Origin: Warburgia ugandensis
Lineage: Eukaryota; Streptophyta; Magnoliopsida; Canellales; Canellaceae
Assembly (NCBI GenBank): GCA_035236585.1
Contig: CP141135.1
Coordinates: 2,638,001-2,702,000 of the forward strand
Length of the DNA stretch: 64,000 nucleotides
Direction: 5' to 3'
The notes under the pieces are model-generated. The model was not told the origin of the DNA and did not search any database. It saw nothing but the letters and a program-made list of their open reading frames with translations. The position numbers and the translations under genes are program-made. Below are positions 38,180 through 49,640 of this stretch, one piece after another; the stretch's first letter is position 1, and every line of letters starts with the position of its first letter.

Positions 38180-38752
38180 CTGTTACACTTGCGAGATAAA
38201 TCAAGCTTTGTCTTCGGTTAATTGTAAAGAGAGACATAACACAATTGGAAGGCAATGAATAAAACATGAACTCGAGCTAGCATATTTGCAAGATTAATAA
38301 AGGAATGCTACAGGAGCCGACTGCCCATTGATCTGATATCACGAATGAAGATATCTTGTAGCCCAAAAATCACAGCCATTTGATGATAGTGCCGCCCAAA
38401 ATCTGTGTTATGGTAGTTGAATGTAGACCTTCGTTTATACAAGGATTTTAATCATTTGTTTCCAGTGACCAAGATTTGGGCTACCAGAGGTGGGGCCATC
38501 ATATAAAAGCAGGAGTCCAAAGGGGCAGCCCTGGTACACAAAGCTCTCGCCTATGCAGGGTCTAGGGAAGGGGCGGACCACAAGGGCCTAAAGTACACAG
38601 CCTTACCTTGCATTTTAAGAGAGGCTGTTTCCACGCTTTGAACCCGTGACCTCAAGGTCACATGACAACAACTTTTATTGTTACGCCAAGGCTCTCCTTC
38701 AAAAGCAGGAGCCCACGGGAGCATATTGTTGGCCCTGCTACTAGTGTAATAG
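38180..38752. mobile_element. MITE-like insertion in CRK-4 exon 1, with splice-competent borders
   Basis: The insertion has short inverted ends, CTGTTACACTTG at the left and CTATTACACTAG read inward from the right, and is flanked by the 3-bp direct repeat TAC (38177-38179 and 38753-38755). It interrupts the DUF26-1 coding sequence between CFLR and YES. The host exon is otherwise continuous across it, as comparison with CRK-3 shows (CFLRYES with no intron). The interior has a pair of opposed GTAGCCCAAA segments (near 38372 and 38475) that would fold back. A SINE with its own target duplication is nested at 38519-38700. The superfamily is uncertain: a 3-bp duplication is seen in CACTA and PIF/Harbinger types, but the ends fit neither well. 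Confidence 0.65.
38519..38700 (-). mobile_element. Au-type SINE nested in the MITE-like insertion
   Basis: Reading the minus strand from 38700: box A-like AGCCTTGGCGTAACAATAAA, box B-like GGTCACGGGTTCAAAGC, then the GCCTCTCTTAAAATGCAAGG, GGCTGTGTAC, CCCCTTCCCTAGACCC and GGGCTGCCCC blocks in order. Target duplications are AAAAGCAGGAGTCC (38505-38518) and AAAAGCAGGAGCCC (38701-38714), 13 of 14 identical. It is one of the best preserved SINEs in the window. Confidence 0.92.
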
Positions 38753-39151
38753 TACCTGAGAAAACATCCGTCGTAGATTACTCGGGCCCCATTAGCAAAC
38801 TGTGCAGTGCAGTTTCGGATCTCTACCCGGGCCGTGGAGAAGCAGGACAGAATCGGAGAGGGAGAGATAGTCTCTGCATTGGAACAGTGCATAAACTGGG
38901 CTAGGGGGCTGGAGGCTTTGGGCCGTGGCAAAGCTTACTGACCCATTAATTTGTGATCGAAGTTCGGAGAAGGTGAGATTGAGGTTGGAAACGAAGATTG
39001 ATGAGCTGTTTGCAGTGTAGTCGCTGCAGCCTTGACTGAGGAGATTGGTCTGTGGGGTTGACGATGCTAAGGTTGAGAAGAGGAGACCAACAATGAACAA
39101 GAACAGGGAGGATGAGAAGATGTTGGTGGTATTGTTTTGTTTTGCGTGCAT

Positions 39152-41559
39152 CTTCGGGACTTCGGTTTGATACAATAAACAGAAAGAAGAAAAGCAAGGT
39201 GCATAGACGAAGATAACGAAGGACAAGCAGCCGAAAATCTGCTGGAAATTTGTTGAGAGAATAAGAAAACTGTAAAGATCTGTAATAAGTAGATAATGGA
39301 AAATGGACCACAATTTCAGCTGTACGTGGATTGAATATGGAGGAATTTTACTTATTGAAATCTGTTAATGAAGCAAAGTATACGATCAGAAAGAGGAGAA
39401 AGGAGAGACTGAATGCATGGGTAACATGTGAGTGGATCATCGACTGGAAAGTATGCAGAAACCAAGTTACTCGTTCAGTCGATGCACAGATTTGGAACCG
39501 CGAATTTCTCAGGCTGCAGAAAATTGGGCCATTTGCTAGTTAAACTGAGAGATTCGATTGTAATCATAGAGTAAATGGAGGAACGGAAAGCAAGAATGAG
39601 ACGGGCGTTGACATATTATAAAATCAACTCCGGAAGCCGTTGTTTATGGTTGTTCGTGATAGAAATATTAGGGAGAAAGGGTCGTTCTTGTGGTGGTTGG
39701 CTTGAATGATGAGAAATTTAATAGCAAAACGATCATTAGAAATTGTATGGTTTTTTATCAGGGTAAAACTTGGTGTGGCTCAGTCATTGCTTATCCATTC
39801 TAGAAAGCCTCTTACATGGGCCACCCGCGCTAAATGTCAAGAGCTGAAGTGGTAGTGGCCCCATTAACAAATATAATCGGTTAGATTTAGGCTCAGATTT
39901 TGGTGATCAATGCCGCTCATCCATTGGATGGTCCTAGGCTTTGCTGTTCTCAGATACATGATGGACAGCTCAAAACTTTAAAAGACAAATGGCATAAAGA
40001 ATTCACTGATGCATGTCATGTGGGTATGCATATCTAAAGAGTCCTGAGGAATATAAATGGTTTTGATCCCAGAAAATTGGATCCGCTCGTACTTTTTAGC
40101 TGCCAAGTTGAACCACAATCCCACCCAAACTATCCTCCAAATTGGCCAAGGTTTTATTAGTGGTTTTGAATCTTCTAAGCCATCCATATTACACACTGAA
40201 GTATCTGAGGAGGAAGATCGCTAAAGAGATCAACGGCTTAACCACCATTAAATGCTAATCATTGAATTAATTACTCGCTTGAACACCGTATAAAAAATCT
40301 TGACTCATAGGCTACAGAGCAGATCTATAGCTACTTGGAAATATATGAAGTCACAATTATTCCAGATGAATTCTGGAGACCAACTTGTTGCAGGAATGCA
40401 AATAATGAATCCGTCGGCGACGGTGAATTCCTGAAGTGAATAGAGGGTCCTAATCATTGATACGTTGACACAGAATCTTTTATCTTTAAATACAACATCC
40501 TATTGTTGAAAATTCCCAACACTCTGGCTAGCGTCAGAATATTTTAGCTTCACCCATCAAAGGACCAGCTCAAAGACACTGGCCGGCAGGTCAAACACAT
40601 AGGTCACTCAATAAATCTGTGAAACGATTTGACTAAAATCTCCATTTTACATCATCAAACGTGTGGGATATACCCATTTCTTAGTTACTCTTATTAAACC
40701 CCATAATGGACTTGAAAGAGCTTTTAACAGCGTCCAACATTTATCTATATTGTAGTATAAATAGTAGAAGATTTTCTGCATTCTCATTGATTCTAGATAC
40801 CAAATAGGCACGAACAATTTAGTACAAAATTTCATTTTAGAAAATAAAAAAATTTCTGCTTAACCCTCTATCTTAATTGCTTAAACGGTTACCCTTTTCA
40901 GATGCCTGAACTGCTAGCTCTTTTTCTCTCTTCAAAATTCCTATTTAGTTACAAATTTATAGCCAACATTAAGCTCTTTAAATAGAATTTTATATGTAAT
41001 ACTAAAATGTTTTATGTATGTATATCTTAAATAATGTTTATAAATATATTATAATAATATATGCATTTATAATAATCTGCAAGGGACAAATGCTAGTTAG
41101 TTATAATAGGAAAGCTCGCTAAACGACAGTGGACCACTTTTGAGTGTTGGGTATAGCATTTGAAAGAAGCCGTTCATATGACTGCAACTCTTTGCGTGTC
41201 TTAAAAAAAAATGCTGATTGAGTGATCCTAGCATCCTAATTAATACTTTTGTTCACAGGAAAAGAACGGGTTTTAGGAGGTTCATAATTTCTTCAAGAGA
41301 TGATCAAATCCAAACCAATTAGATGATTGGGTTGGATCATCAATAGGTGGAAACCAACATGGCCTGCTCTTCTCCCATCAATAAAATTTTATCAATTCTT
41401 CTTCTTCGAAAAATAAGGTTTCTACAGGTATGAAGCACAAGTGCGGACAGGAAGTGGCAACGGAAACAAATAGAGCTCCCCGACGTGAGGAAAGAGTCTT
41501 ATATAGCATCAGTTTGACGAGCTGTGATGGTAACCGATCTCATTGCACCAAATGGCCGA
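39152..41559. other. Upstream flank of CRK-4, no recognisable gene
   Basis: No gene, RNA or mobile-element protein was recognised. Short open frames at 39331-39543 (plus), 39978-40196 and 40647-40835 (minus) have no domain. Sequence near 40500-40600 is an old, diverged partner of 32500-32600. Confidence 0.45.
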
Positions 41560-41973
41560 CTCCTGCAGCCCCGATTTGTCTAGACTAGGCTTTTAATCAG
41601 CACCTTAATGAGCATGACAGCCAGTTTATTGTAGAGCACGGCTGAAATGTTTCTGAATGGCCATAAAACACAAAATCTAGCAATATGTCAAGAATTTTGA
41701 TGCTTGCTCCTTCCAAAATATGTAAATGTCATAAAGATGCATTTGCATGAAAGATCGATGCGAAGATTCATGTGCAATGCTCTGAAGTAAACCAGTTCGA
41801 GCATCATGTATCAGGAACTATTCTGGTGATTGATATCACTGAATTGAACCACTAGTGGGTGGACTAATTCTGTCTTGTTTAACCCTGATAATCTGATATT
41901 TAGCCTTGGATCAAGACCTAATGAAACATTATGGTTGTAATTGATCAAAGTCATAATGATACCTTTATCAAAA
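41560..41973 (+). repeat. Dispersed duplication, copy 1 (partner at 52440-52766)
   Basis: Shares ordered blocks with 52440-52766: GGCTTTTAATCAGCACCTTAATG, TTTGCATGAAAGATC, AAACCAGTTCGAG, TGATTGATATCACTGAATTG, AACCACTA-TGGG, and an ATCAAAGTCATAATGATACC block. Orientation is the same. The copies are diverged, so the event is old, and no coding capacity is visible. It may be a non-coding part of an ancestral CRK tandem block. Confidence 0.6.
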
Positions 41974-41977
41974 CGGT

Positions 41978-41998
41978 GGGGGGGCGGTGGGGGCGGGG
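41978..41998 (+). other. G-rich tract with quadruplex potential
   Basis: Runs of 7, 5 and 4 Gs separated by CGGT and C lie within 21 bases; the seven-G run can supply two GGG tracts, giving four. This meets the usual G-quadruplex pattern and stands out in AT-rich DNA. It lies beside a SINE and between CRK copies, with no promoter context. Confidence 0.6.
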
Positions 41999-42015
41999 AA
42001 ATTTTGGTAATGTTT

Positions 42016-42186
42016 AAAAAGGGCAGTCCCAGTGCACTAAGTTCCCGCGTATGCGGAATCCCGGGAAAGGGCAGATCACAAGGGTTAGTAGTACGCAGCC
42101 TTATCTTGTAGTTTACAAGAGGCTGTTTCCACTCCTTGAATCTGTGATCTCAAGGTCGCACGATGACAGCTATACCATTATGCCAA
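42016..42186 (-). mobile_element. Au-type SINE, diverged
   Basis: Plus-strand order from the left is the reverse complement of the SINE: AAAAAGGGCAGTCCC, GTGCACTAAGTTCCCGC, GGGAAAGGGCAGATCAC, GTACGCAGCCTTA, AAGAGGCTGTTTCCAC, the box B region (TTGAATCTGTGATCTC) and the box A region ending TATGCCAAAA. AATGTT flanks both sides (42009-42014 and 42189-42194) and could be part of a target duplication, but this is weak. Confidence 0.82.
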
Positions 42187-42749
42187 AAAATGTTACCAGC
42201 AAAAAGTGAGGGGTTATGGTTCATTCATAACAGGCCCATAATGTGTACAATTAACCTCTTGCCTACCTAACGTGTTTCCCGTACAACATTTTACGTGGAA
42301 GTCAATCCTGTAAAAAAAAGGTTATAAGACTCTGGATAACTACTTCGGATTACGCTTTTCGCCGAGGTCAGTTATGTTACCATTAATTCCAGGAGAGTAT
42401 GCAACTATATGAAAGCAGAATGTAAAATATCAACTACTAACATATAGTGCATCAAAGAGAAGGCCACCACAAACAGCCAACTTCCAACAATGAAAATCTG
42501 CTCAAAGTTGTCAAAATTTTCTTTTGAATATTTGTTGTATTAACGGAAGCATTAATACAAAAGGCTTTGATCAAGGTGATCAAAGCAAGGGAAAAAGAGG
42601 AAAGCCCCAAAACAAGACATGGTTACGCAACTTCAAATCCAAGTCTAACAAGAAAACAGGAAAAAAACAGCATATGAGCCGAACCCAGAAAAAACAAACA
42701 TCAAGAATGGCAGCAGGATGCATGGTCGACTCAAAGCATAAGAATTTCA
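42187..42749. other. No recognisable feature
   Basis: The open frame at 42524-42766 (plus, lysine-rich) is most likely the antisense of decayed LINE sequence that continues to the right. Nothing else was recognised. Confidence 0.4.
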
Positions 42750-43330
42750 TCCCGGATAAAAAATAACTTCATTTTCATCAATCACTTGCTGCGGCTGAAA
42801 GAGAGTTTTCCGAAAGCCCGACCAGTTTACTTCTTTCTTTTGTCAGATTATCGGCAGCTTGATTAGCCGTACTTTATCAGGATATCAACGAAACTGATAT
42901 CTTTCCCACCTGTACAGCAGTGGATTTTCTCCATAATGTTGAGGAACCTCCATGGGGACATTCTTCTTTTTCAGCCCTCAACAATCAGAGGGGGCATCTG
43001 CAAATCTTTCTAGATCTTAAGACCATGGTACTTCAGCTTCAGTAGGATCAGTTCTTTCAAACTTCTTGCCAGTTCAAAGAGAAATGACCAGCATGATTCC
43101 TGCAAATGGATCCCACACCAGCTGGTTCAGGATTACCAAAACTAGAAGCGTCAAAGTTGATCTTAAAGGCTGGAAATGGAGCAGGTTTCCATTGACGGAA
43201 GATTTTAGAATGTTCAGAATGGAGCAAAGGGATCAGAGACCAATGTCTGCAGAGCTGGAAGCTCTAGTAACGTGGGAAAAGATTGTGGCCCTTAGCCCGC
43301 CAACATAATCTGAGATTAAATAGAGCAACA
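42750..43330 (-). mobile_element. L1-type LINE RNase H (RVT_3) fragment
   Basis: On the minus strand near 43120-43200 the frame reads PAPFPAFKINFDASSFGNPEP, then AGVGSICRNHAG, the start of the plant LINE RNase H-like domain (FD at the first catalytic position). Downstream at about 42940-43000 the frame has LIVEG, a stop, then MSPWRFLNIMEKI, matching the usual VEGDS...PWR region with the catalytic Asp lost. The end of the domain (NWSGF, near 42815) follows. Stops and frameshifts break it. This is a separate insertion from the fragments at 1-1235 and 49641-50150. Confidence 0.65.
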
Positions 43331-43857
43331 CAAGACGAAACTGATCTTTTTGAGTTAGAGAAACACCTGCTGTTTCTCTCCTTCCGTAAACCCAAAATGA
43401 TCATGGGACCCCAAGCTTTCTAAAGCTTTTTTTGGAGATGAAAACCAGGAATTAAGGACAATGACAAAACAGATTACAAAGAGATTGTGGACCCACCAAG
43501 CAACGTAATAAGAGACCCACCAAGCAACCCAATCCCTGACACAACGAAAATGTGCTAATTTTCCAAATTTACCAAGGTCATTAGTACGCATAGATTAGCC
43601 AACTCCCGGGCTGGCGAGAGAGCTGAGGAAGGCATCAAGAGTCTGGATCTTTGGATAAACATCTATGATTAAGAAGGTGTTGGTTGGTTGTATTCTTGTA
43701 CGAGAATTTGGAGCTGCTGCACGTTACACTTGCACCTCCATTTTCTCTGTTTTTTAGTTTAGTCATAAGTTTTCTTGGCATTTCTCATGCTTATTAATAA
43801 ACTTACCAATCTTTCAAAAATACAAAAATAAAAATACTTTCAGCAAGATAGAGAAAG
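43331..43857. other. No gene; possible LINE 3' end beside the Copia element
   Basis: The stretch near 43740-43850 (TTTTCTCTGTTTTTTAG, then TTATTAATAAACTTACC and an A-rich run) resembles the 3' end of a plus-strand LINE. No protein segment of such an element was found to its left, so this is tentative. Confidence 0.3.
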
Positions 43858-44336
43858 TGTTGGAAGAGAGAGGTATTTACAAAACTTTGAAGAAGGCTTT
43901 TTGTGGCTGAAAAGTATTTAAAAAGGAAGAAGGGATTTGAAGACTTGAATGGAGGAGAGAGCTTATAGTAATTCATAAGCTTTGGCTTAATACAAAAGTG
44001 CGAGGAATCATCTCTATTTATACTAGTGGCACGTCTTAACCAATGGTTAGGATTGTGCCAACACACTTCTAATCTAATTGTTATAAATGACTTTGTAGAA
44101 AACTCTTCAAAAATATCCTACATATTACATCATTCTTTACATCATCTTTTCTAGATATGTTTTACTTCTTACATCATCATTGACATCGTCATCTTCTAGA
44201 TATCTTAGATATTTTTTACTATATATTTGTAATATTTCTAGAATTTCTAGGAAGTCTTCTAGAAATAGACCATGCGCTTGAACCAACAAATTGATTCTCT
44301 TAGCCCAATGAGTCAAATCAAGTTTATCCTCCAACA
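43858..44336 (-). repeat. 3' LTR of the Copia element
   Basis: Begins TGTTGGAAGAG and ends CCTCCAACA on the plus strand (479 bp), an inverted terminal pair with TG...CA. It is bordered internally by a polypurine tract read on the minus strand as AAGAGGGGG (44337-44345). Confidence 0.9.
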
Positions 44337-47300
44337 CCCCCTCTTGATTTTGTAACTCCAAGCATCATTCTTAACTTCTCAAAGACTTCTTGCTTAAGTG
44401 GCTTGGTGAGGATATCGGCAATTTGATCTTGAGATCTTGCATATTTCACATGAACATCCTTTCTTGCCACAGATTCTCTAATGAAGTGATAGCGTGTGTC
44501 AATATGCTTACTTCGATCATGATAGACTGGATTCTTTGTAAGAGCAAGAGCTTATTTGTTATCAACATAAATCTTAGTCGCATGTTCTTGTGGCATGTGT
44601 AATTCCTTCAACAAATTTCAAAGCCAAAGTGCATAACACATGCAAGAGGTAGCAGCAATGTATTCAGCTTCACAGTTGGACATTGTAACAATTTATTGCT
44701 TTTTTAAAGTCCAAATGAAAGTAGTGTCTCCCATGAAGAAAAGAAATCTAGTTGTACCTTTTCAATCATCTAAATCTCCGGCCCAATCGCTGTTGCTATA
44801 TCCAATAAGCTTGAAGTCTTCACATGAATGGTAAAAGAGACCATAATCAATAGTCGCCTTGATATATCGTAGAATTCTCTTAGCTGTCTTTAAGTGAGTT
44901 GTTGTAGATGCGTCCATAAAACGACAAACCAATCCTACAACAAATAGGATGACTGATCTTGTTCTTTTTAAATACCTTAGGCTTTCAACAAGGCTCTTGA
45001 ATTGAGTGGGGTTGACTCTTTCTCCTTCATCATGCTTAGAATGCTTTGCTCCACATTCCACGGGAGTGCTTATAGGCTTGCATTGCTCTATACCAAATTT
45101 CTTGAGAACTTCCTTTGTGTAGCTTTCTTGAAAGATGAAGATTCCATCATCCATTTGCTTTACCTCTATTTCAAGATAGTAAGACATGAGACCGATATCG
45201 GTCATCTCAAATTCTTGGCCCATTGCCTTCTTAAAGTCTTCAAATGCACTTGGATTATTTCCTGTAAAAATGAGATCATCCACTTACAAGCATACAAGCA
45301 AGACATCTTCATTTTTATAAGTCTTTATATAGAGAGCATGCTCACTTAGATATTTTATAAAGCCATTTTTCATAAAATATTTGTCAATTCTACTATTTCA
45401 TGCTCTTAGAGCTTGTTTTAAGCTATAAAGCTTTTTTAATCTAAAAACTTTATCTTCTTCTCCTTTAATCACATACCCCATGGGTTGCTCCACATAAACT
45501 TCCTCCTTAGGGAGGCCATTTAAGAATGTGAACTTCACATCCATTTGATGTATTTTTCAATTATTTTGTGCATCCAAAGAAATAATCAATCGTATAGTCT
45601 CTAAGTGAGCAACAGGAGCAAATACCTCTTCACAGTCTATTCCATACCTTTGCTTATAGCCTTTGGCTACTAATCTTACTTTGTATCTTTCAACCTCTTC
45701 TTTTGCATTCTTCTTTGCTTTGTAAACCCACTTTACTCCAATTACCTTTTGGCCTTTTGGAAGAGTTGTTAGCTCCCAAGTATCATTTCTTTGAATGATA
45801 TTGATTTTTTCATCCATAGCTTCTGTCCATTTCTTGCTTTATATCGTTTCCTTGATGCCTATAGGCTCACAATCAACAAATAGACAAAAGAGAGTTAGCT
45901 CATTTAAATTCTTCGTTATCTCATAAATTTCTTGTAGGCTTCTAGTTCGTGGCATTTTTTCACTTGAACTTAGAGATGAGTCTTGAAGGGAGGATGGCAA
46001 CGAAAACGATGTAGTTGGGCTTATAGGTTCTTAAACTCCATCTCTTCTTTGAGCTCCTTCTTCTTCTTCGTCTTAAAAAATGGGTAAGAAGTTATAGTCT
46101 TCATTGTTCTTCACATTCTAGTCCCATGTGCCTACTTCATCGAACTCTATATCTCGACTAATGACAATCTTTTTTGTGATTGGGTTGTACAGCTTGTATC
46201 CTTTTGAATGCTTATCATAGTCAATGAAGACATGCTTCTCACTCTTGTCATTAAGCTTTGTTTTCTTTTGATCCGGTACATGGACATAGGTGATGCTCCT
46301 GAACACCCTCAAGTAAGTAATGGTTGGCTTTCTCCCATTCCATGTTCTTATGGAGTCTTGTTATCAACACCTTTAGTGGGGCAACGATTTGAAAGGTAAA
46401 TTGCGCAATCTACCGCTTCGGCCTAAAATTCTTTAGGCATCTTCTTGCTCTTTGGCATACTACAAACTATATTTAGAATGGTTCTATTCTTCCTTTTCGC
46501 AACTCCATTTTGTTGTGGTGAGTAAGGAACTGTTAAAGGACGGCTAATTCCATTTACTTCACAAGATTTATTAAATTCTTTTGAGGTAAATTCACCTCCT
46601 TTATCGGATCTTATGGCTTTAATTTCATACCCACTTTCTTTTTCAACCATGGGTTTGAATTTTTTGAAGGCACCAAATGCTTCTGATTTTTCCTTCAAAA
46701 AATATATCCAAGTTTTTTGAGAAAAATCATCAATAAAGAGCAAGAAGTAATTATTCTTACCATGAGATCTTGGAGTAATGGGTCCACACAAGTCAATATA
46801 GACAAGTTGCAATGGCTCCTTAGCTCTTGACGTTGACTCTCTTAGGAAAACCTTTCTTGAATGCTTTCCTAAAAGACATCATTCACATAGTTGATTCGGA
46901 TGATCAATGGGAGGTAATCCATTCACCATGCCTTTTGCAGATATTGATTTCAAGCTACCAAAATTTAAGTGTCCAAACATTAAGTGTCAAAGCCAAGAGT
47001 CATCTTTTAAGCATGCTTTTAGGCACTTAGCCTTATCATGTTTGATTTCTAACAATAACATTCTATTTCTTGCCATTGGGACTTTTTCCATTAATCTTCC
47101 TTCATGATTTCTCAAAAAAAGACTATAATTTTTCAAGTGAACATCGTAATCTTTCTCAATACAGTTGCCTCAAACTCAAAATATTATTGTTGAGGTTTGG
47201 CACATAATATACGTCAGAAATAAATTGGTGGCTCCTATCTTTAAAGAGTACGAGTATTTTACCTATCCCTTTTAATGGTACCTTAGATTGATCTCCAAAC

Positions 47301-48400
47301 GTGACATGCCCATTTACTTGATCCATCTCCACAAACATGTTCTTATCTCCACTCATGTGATTACTTGCGCCGGTGTCTAAGTACCATATACTTTTCTCTC
47401 CTAATTCTTCTTTGTGGTTAGCAATCAGTAAGGTGAGCTCCACTTTATCTTTCATCTCCATGTGATTAGCTTTCTCATTCACATGATTAGTGGTTCTACA
47501 TCAGGAAGCATAATGTCCAAATTTATGAAAATTGTGACATCTAACTTATGATTTGTCATACCTTTGATTATTGTTTCCTCTTCTACGACCTCTTGAAGGT
47601 TGATAGCTTTGTATCCTTTCCTTAATGTTGGATTGATTATAGCCATTTCTACCACCTCTTCCTCAGCCTTGGCCTCGACCTTGAGTATAATTATGACCAT
47701 GTTCTCTATTTTTGTCATTTTCAAACCTATCGTCTCTTTCTTTGAATGAGAGTTTTGATTAAAGTGCCTGCTCCAATGGGTCTTCTTCTTTTTTAACCTT
47801 TCTTCATGGGCTTGTAGTGAACCCATGAGTTGATCAATAGTTATGGAGTCTATGTCTTTAGACTCTTCTATGGCAATAATAATATACTCAAAATTTGATG
47901 TTAATGAACGAAGAATTTTCAATCACTCTTGTATCATTTAAGCTCTCTCTATTTATTTTCATTTCATTAACAATAGTCAAAACTCTACAGATTCCTCCAT
48001 ATGTAATTTTTCAAACTCACTTCTTAGAGTTTGAAGATGTACCTTTTTTACCTTGTCGATTTCCTTATGAGCGTTGTGAAGAATCTCCCATGCTTGCTTG
48101 GAGGTGGTCGTATTTGCAACCTTCTCAAACATATCTTCATCAAGGCATTGATAAATGAGAGTAAGAGCTTGTTTATCTTTCTTCTTAGCCTTTTGCACAG
48201 CCGCCCTTTGGGTAGGAGTTAAAGAAGTCTCATTTTGAGGTTCTTCATAACCTTTCTCAACATTCTCCCATGCCTCTTGGGAACCCAGTAACACCTTCAT
48301 GCTAATACTCCAACTTCCATAGTTGTCTTTGGTGAGTCGAGGAAATTGGAAGGGAACCATTCCACTTGCCATCTTTTTTCTCCACAACAGGAATGAACCT

Positions 48401-48413
48401 GGCTCTGATACCA
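48401..48413 (-). other. Primer-binding site (initiator Met-tRNA)
   Basis: Minus-strand TGGTATCAGAGCC, the standard Copia primer-binding site complementary to the 3' end of initiator Met-tRNA, 3 nt from the inner edge of the 5' LTR and about 30 nt before the gag ATG. Confidence 0.92.
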
Positions 48414-48416
48414 CTT

Positions 48417-48871
48417 TGTTAGAAGAGCGAGGTATTTATAAAACTTTGAAGAAGGCTTTTTGAGGCTGAAAAGTATTTAGAAAGGAAGAAGGGACTTGAA
48501 GGCTTAAATGGAGGAGGGAGCTTGTATTGATTAACAAGTTTTGGCTTGATACAAAAGTGCGAGGAACCATCTCTATTTATACTAGTGATACATCTTAACC
48601 AATGGCTAGAATTGTTCCAACACACTTCTGATCTAATTATTATAACTGACTTTCTAGAAAACTCTTCAAAAATATCCTACATATTACATCATCTTTTCTA
48701 TATATTTCTTACTTCTTACATCATTATTTTCTAGATATCTTAGATATTTTTTACTATATATTTATAAGATTTCTAGAATTTCTAGGAAGTCTTTTAGAAA
48801 TAGACCAAGGGCTTGAACCAACAAATTGATTCTCTTAGCCCAATGGGTCAAATCAAGTTTATCCCCCAACA
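48417..48871 (-). repeat. 5' LTR of the Copia element
   Basis: 455 bp, starting TGTTAGAAGAGCGAGG and ending CCCCCAACA. It aligns with 43858-44336 throughout, with substitutions and some deletions. The visible divergence between the two LTRs indicates an old insertion. Confidence 0.9.
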
Positions 48872-49640
48872 AAAAGATGGCTACTATTGTGACTGTGGTA
48901 CTTGATTGGCTTCATCCTGTTGTGGTCGTATTGTATTATGTTACGTTACTAACCATGGGTCCAAGGGATGGAGCCCTTGAAAAGATAAGTAGATAGTTGT
49001 TTTCAATTTTGTAATATATGGGGGGCAATTGCATTTTTTGCCAGTATATATATGTATGTATATAGTCATACGACCCTAAGGTTTTTCATCTTTTTTCATC
49101 TTCTTAACAGCTACTTGATCTTACATTAAAAGGACAAAAAATGAAACAAATAGGTACTTGTAAATTCTATATATTAGGTTCCTCATCATTCAATAGTTGA
49201 ATAAGTGACACAAGTTAGAAGCACATGTGATACATGTGAAAAGTGCTTCTACAAATGAGGATTTTGTTTGTAGAAGTGTGATGTTTAATCTGTTACCAGA
49301 AGTAAAATTTTCTTTCATTGTCCATCCTGTTCTCAATATATTAGTTCGATAACCAAGCTAGCACTGGTTTGGACAAAATGGGAAAGAGAAGGAATTTGAA
49401 AGCCAGAACCTACCTTTTCTGGTCAAGTATGATGTTCTCAAGCTTATGTTTGGAGCATTTTACGTCATGCCATGTTCAAATTTGCCCCCTTTTCTTCCCT
49501 ATGCAATCATTTCCAATTGATTCATTTTCTTTCTCACTGTTTGACACTTTGGTTTTTTTGGTTTGTTAAGTTTAGAGAGAGACGCTCTTGTACACCTAAT
49601 GAGAAGATAAGAGAAGTAGACTTCTCATGTATATTTATGG
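48872..49640. other. No recognisable feature
   Basis: AT-rich DNA right of the Copia element. An open frame at 49369-49569 (plus) is hydrophobic with no recognisable domain. Confidence 0.4.

Larger units (their letters stand above)
34025..39151 (-). pseudogene. CRK-4: seven-exon cysteine-rich receptor-like kinase pseudogene
   Basis: Exons: 37788-39151 (containing an insertion at 38180-38755), 37264-37386, 36686-36813, 36319-36531, 35765-35996, 35378-35528, 34025-34336. It has the same layout as CRK-3: signal peptide (start at 39151), two DUF26 domains, membrane helix, glycine loop [21 protein letters not shown] (followed by LERL instead of LAKL), APEY and the conserved SGR C-terminus. Four lesions are visible: a 2-bp deletion in DUF26-1 (SLSD then S instead of C), a MITE-like insertion after CFLR, one A missing from GGAAAAACT in exon 4 (213 nt versus 214 in CRK-3 and CRK-6), and GAA to TAA in the LLEW motif at the end of exon 6. 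The second DUF26 is intact (CVHTVSVSGCAVC). It is a clear pseudogene, though recent enough to align throughout. Confidence 0.9.
43858..48871 (-). mobile_element. Complete but decayed Ty1/Copia retrotransposon (lineage A, 5.0 kb)
   Basis: Two related LTRs (43858-44336 and 48417-48871) flank a minus-strand gag-pol. Gag is at 47977-48372 (start [20 protein letters not shown]). The nucleocapsid region at 47479-47922 is frameshifted. Protease at about 47160-47480 has the motif WYLDTGASNHMSG. Integrase core at 46423-46812 has SDKGGEFTSKEF and PQQNGVAKRKN; its C-terminal part is at 46118-46312. RT is at 45557-45817 and 44762-45283, with the catalytic YVDD region broken by a stop near 45285. RNase H lies in 44350-44760. 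Flanking 5-bp sequences GAAAG and AAAAG match at 4 of 5, a probable target duplication. It is not autonomous. It is the intact reference for the truncated lineage A block at 13.78-16.1 kb. Confidence 0.92.

Noticed and set aside
38180-38752. Assignment of the MITE-like insertion to the CACTA or PIF/Harbinger superfamily
   Set aside because: The 3-bp duplication would fit, but the ends do not begin with CACTA and the duplication TAC is not the TWA typical of PIF/Harbinger, so it is left unassigned.
34025-39151. CRK-4 as a functional gene
   Set aside because: Four separate lesions (2-bp deletion, insertion, 1-bp deletion, nonsense codon) rule it out even if the insertion splices.
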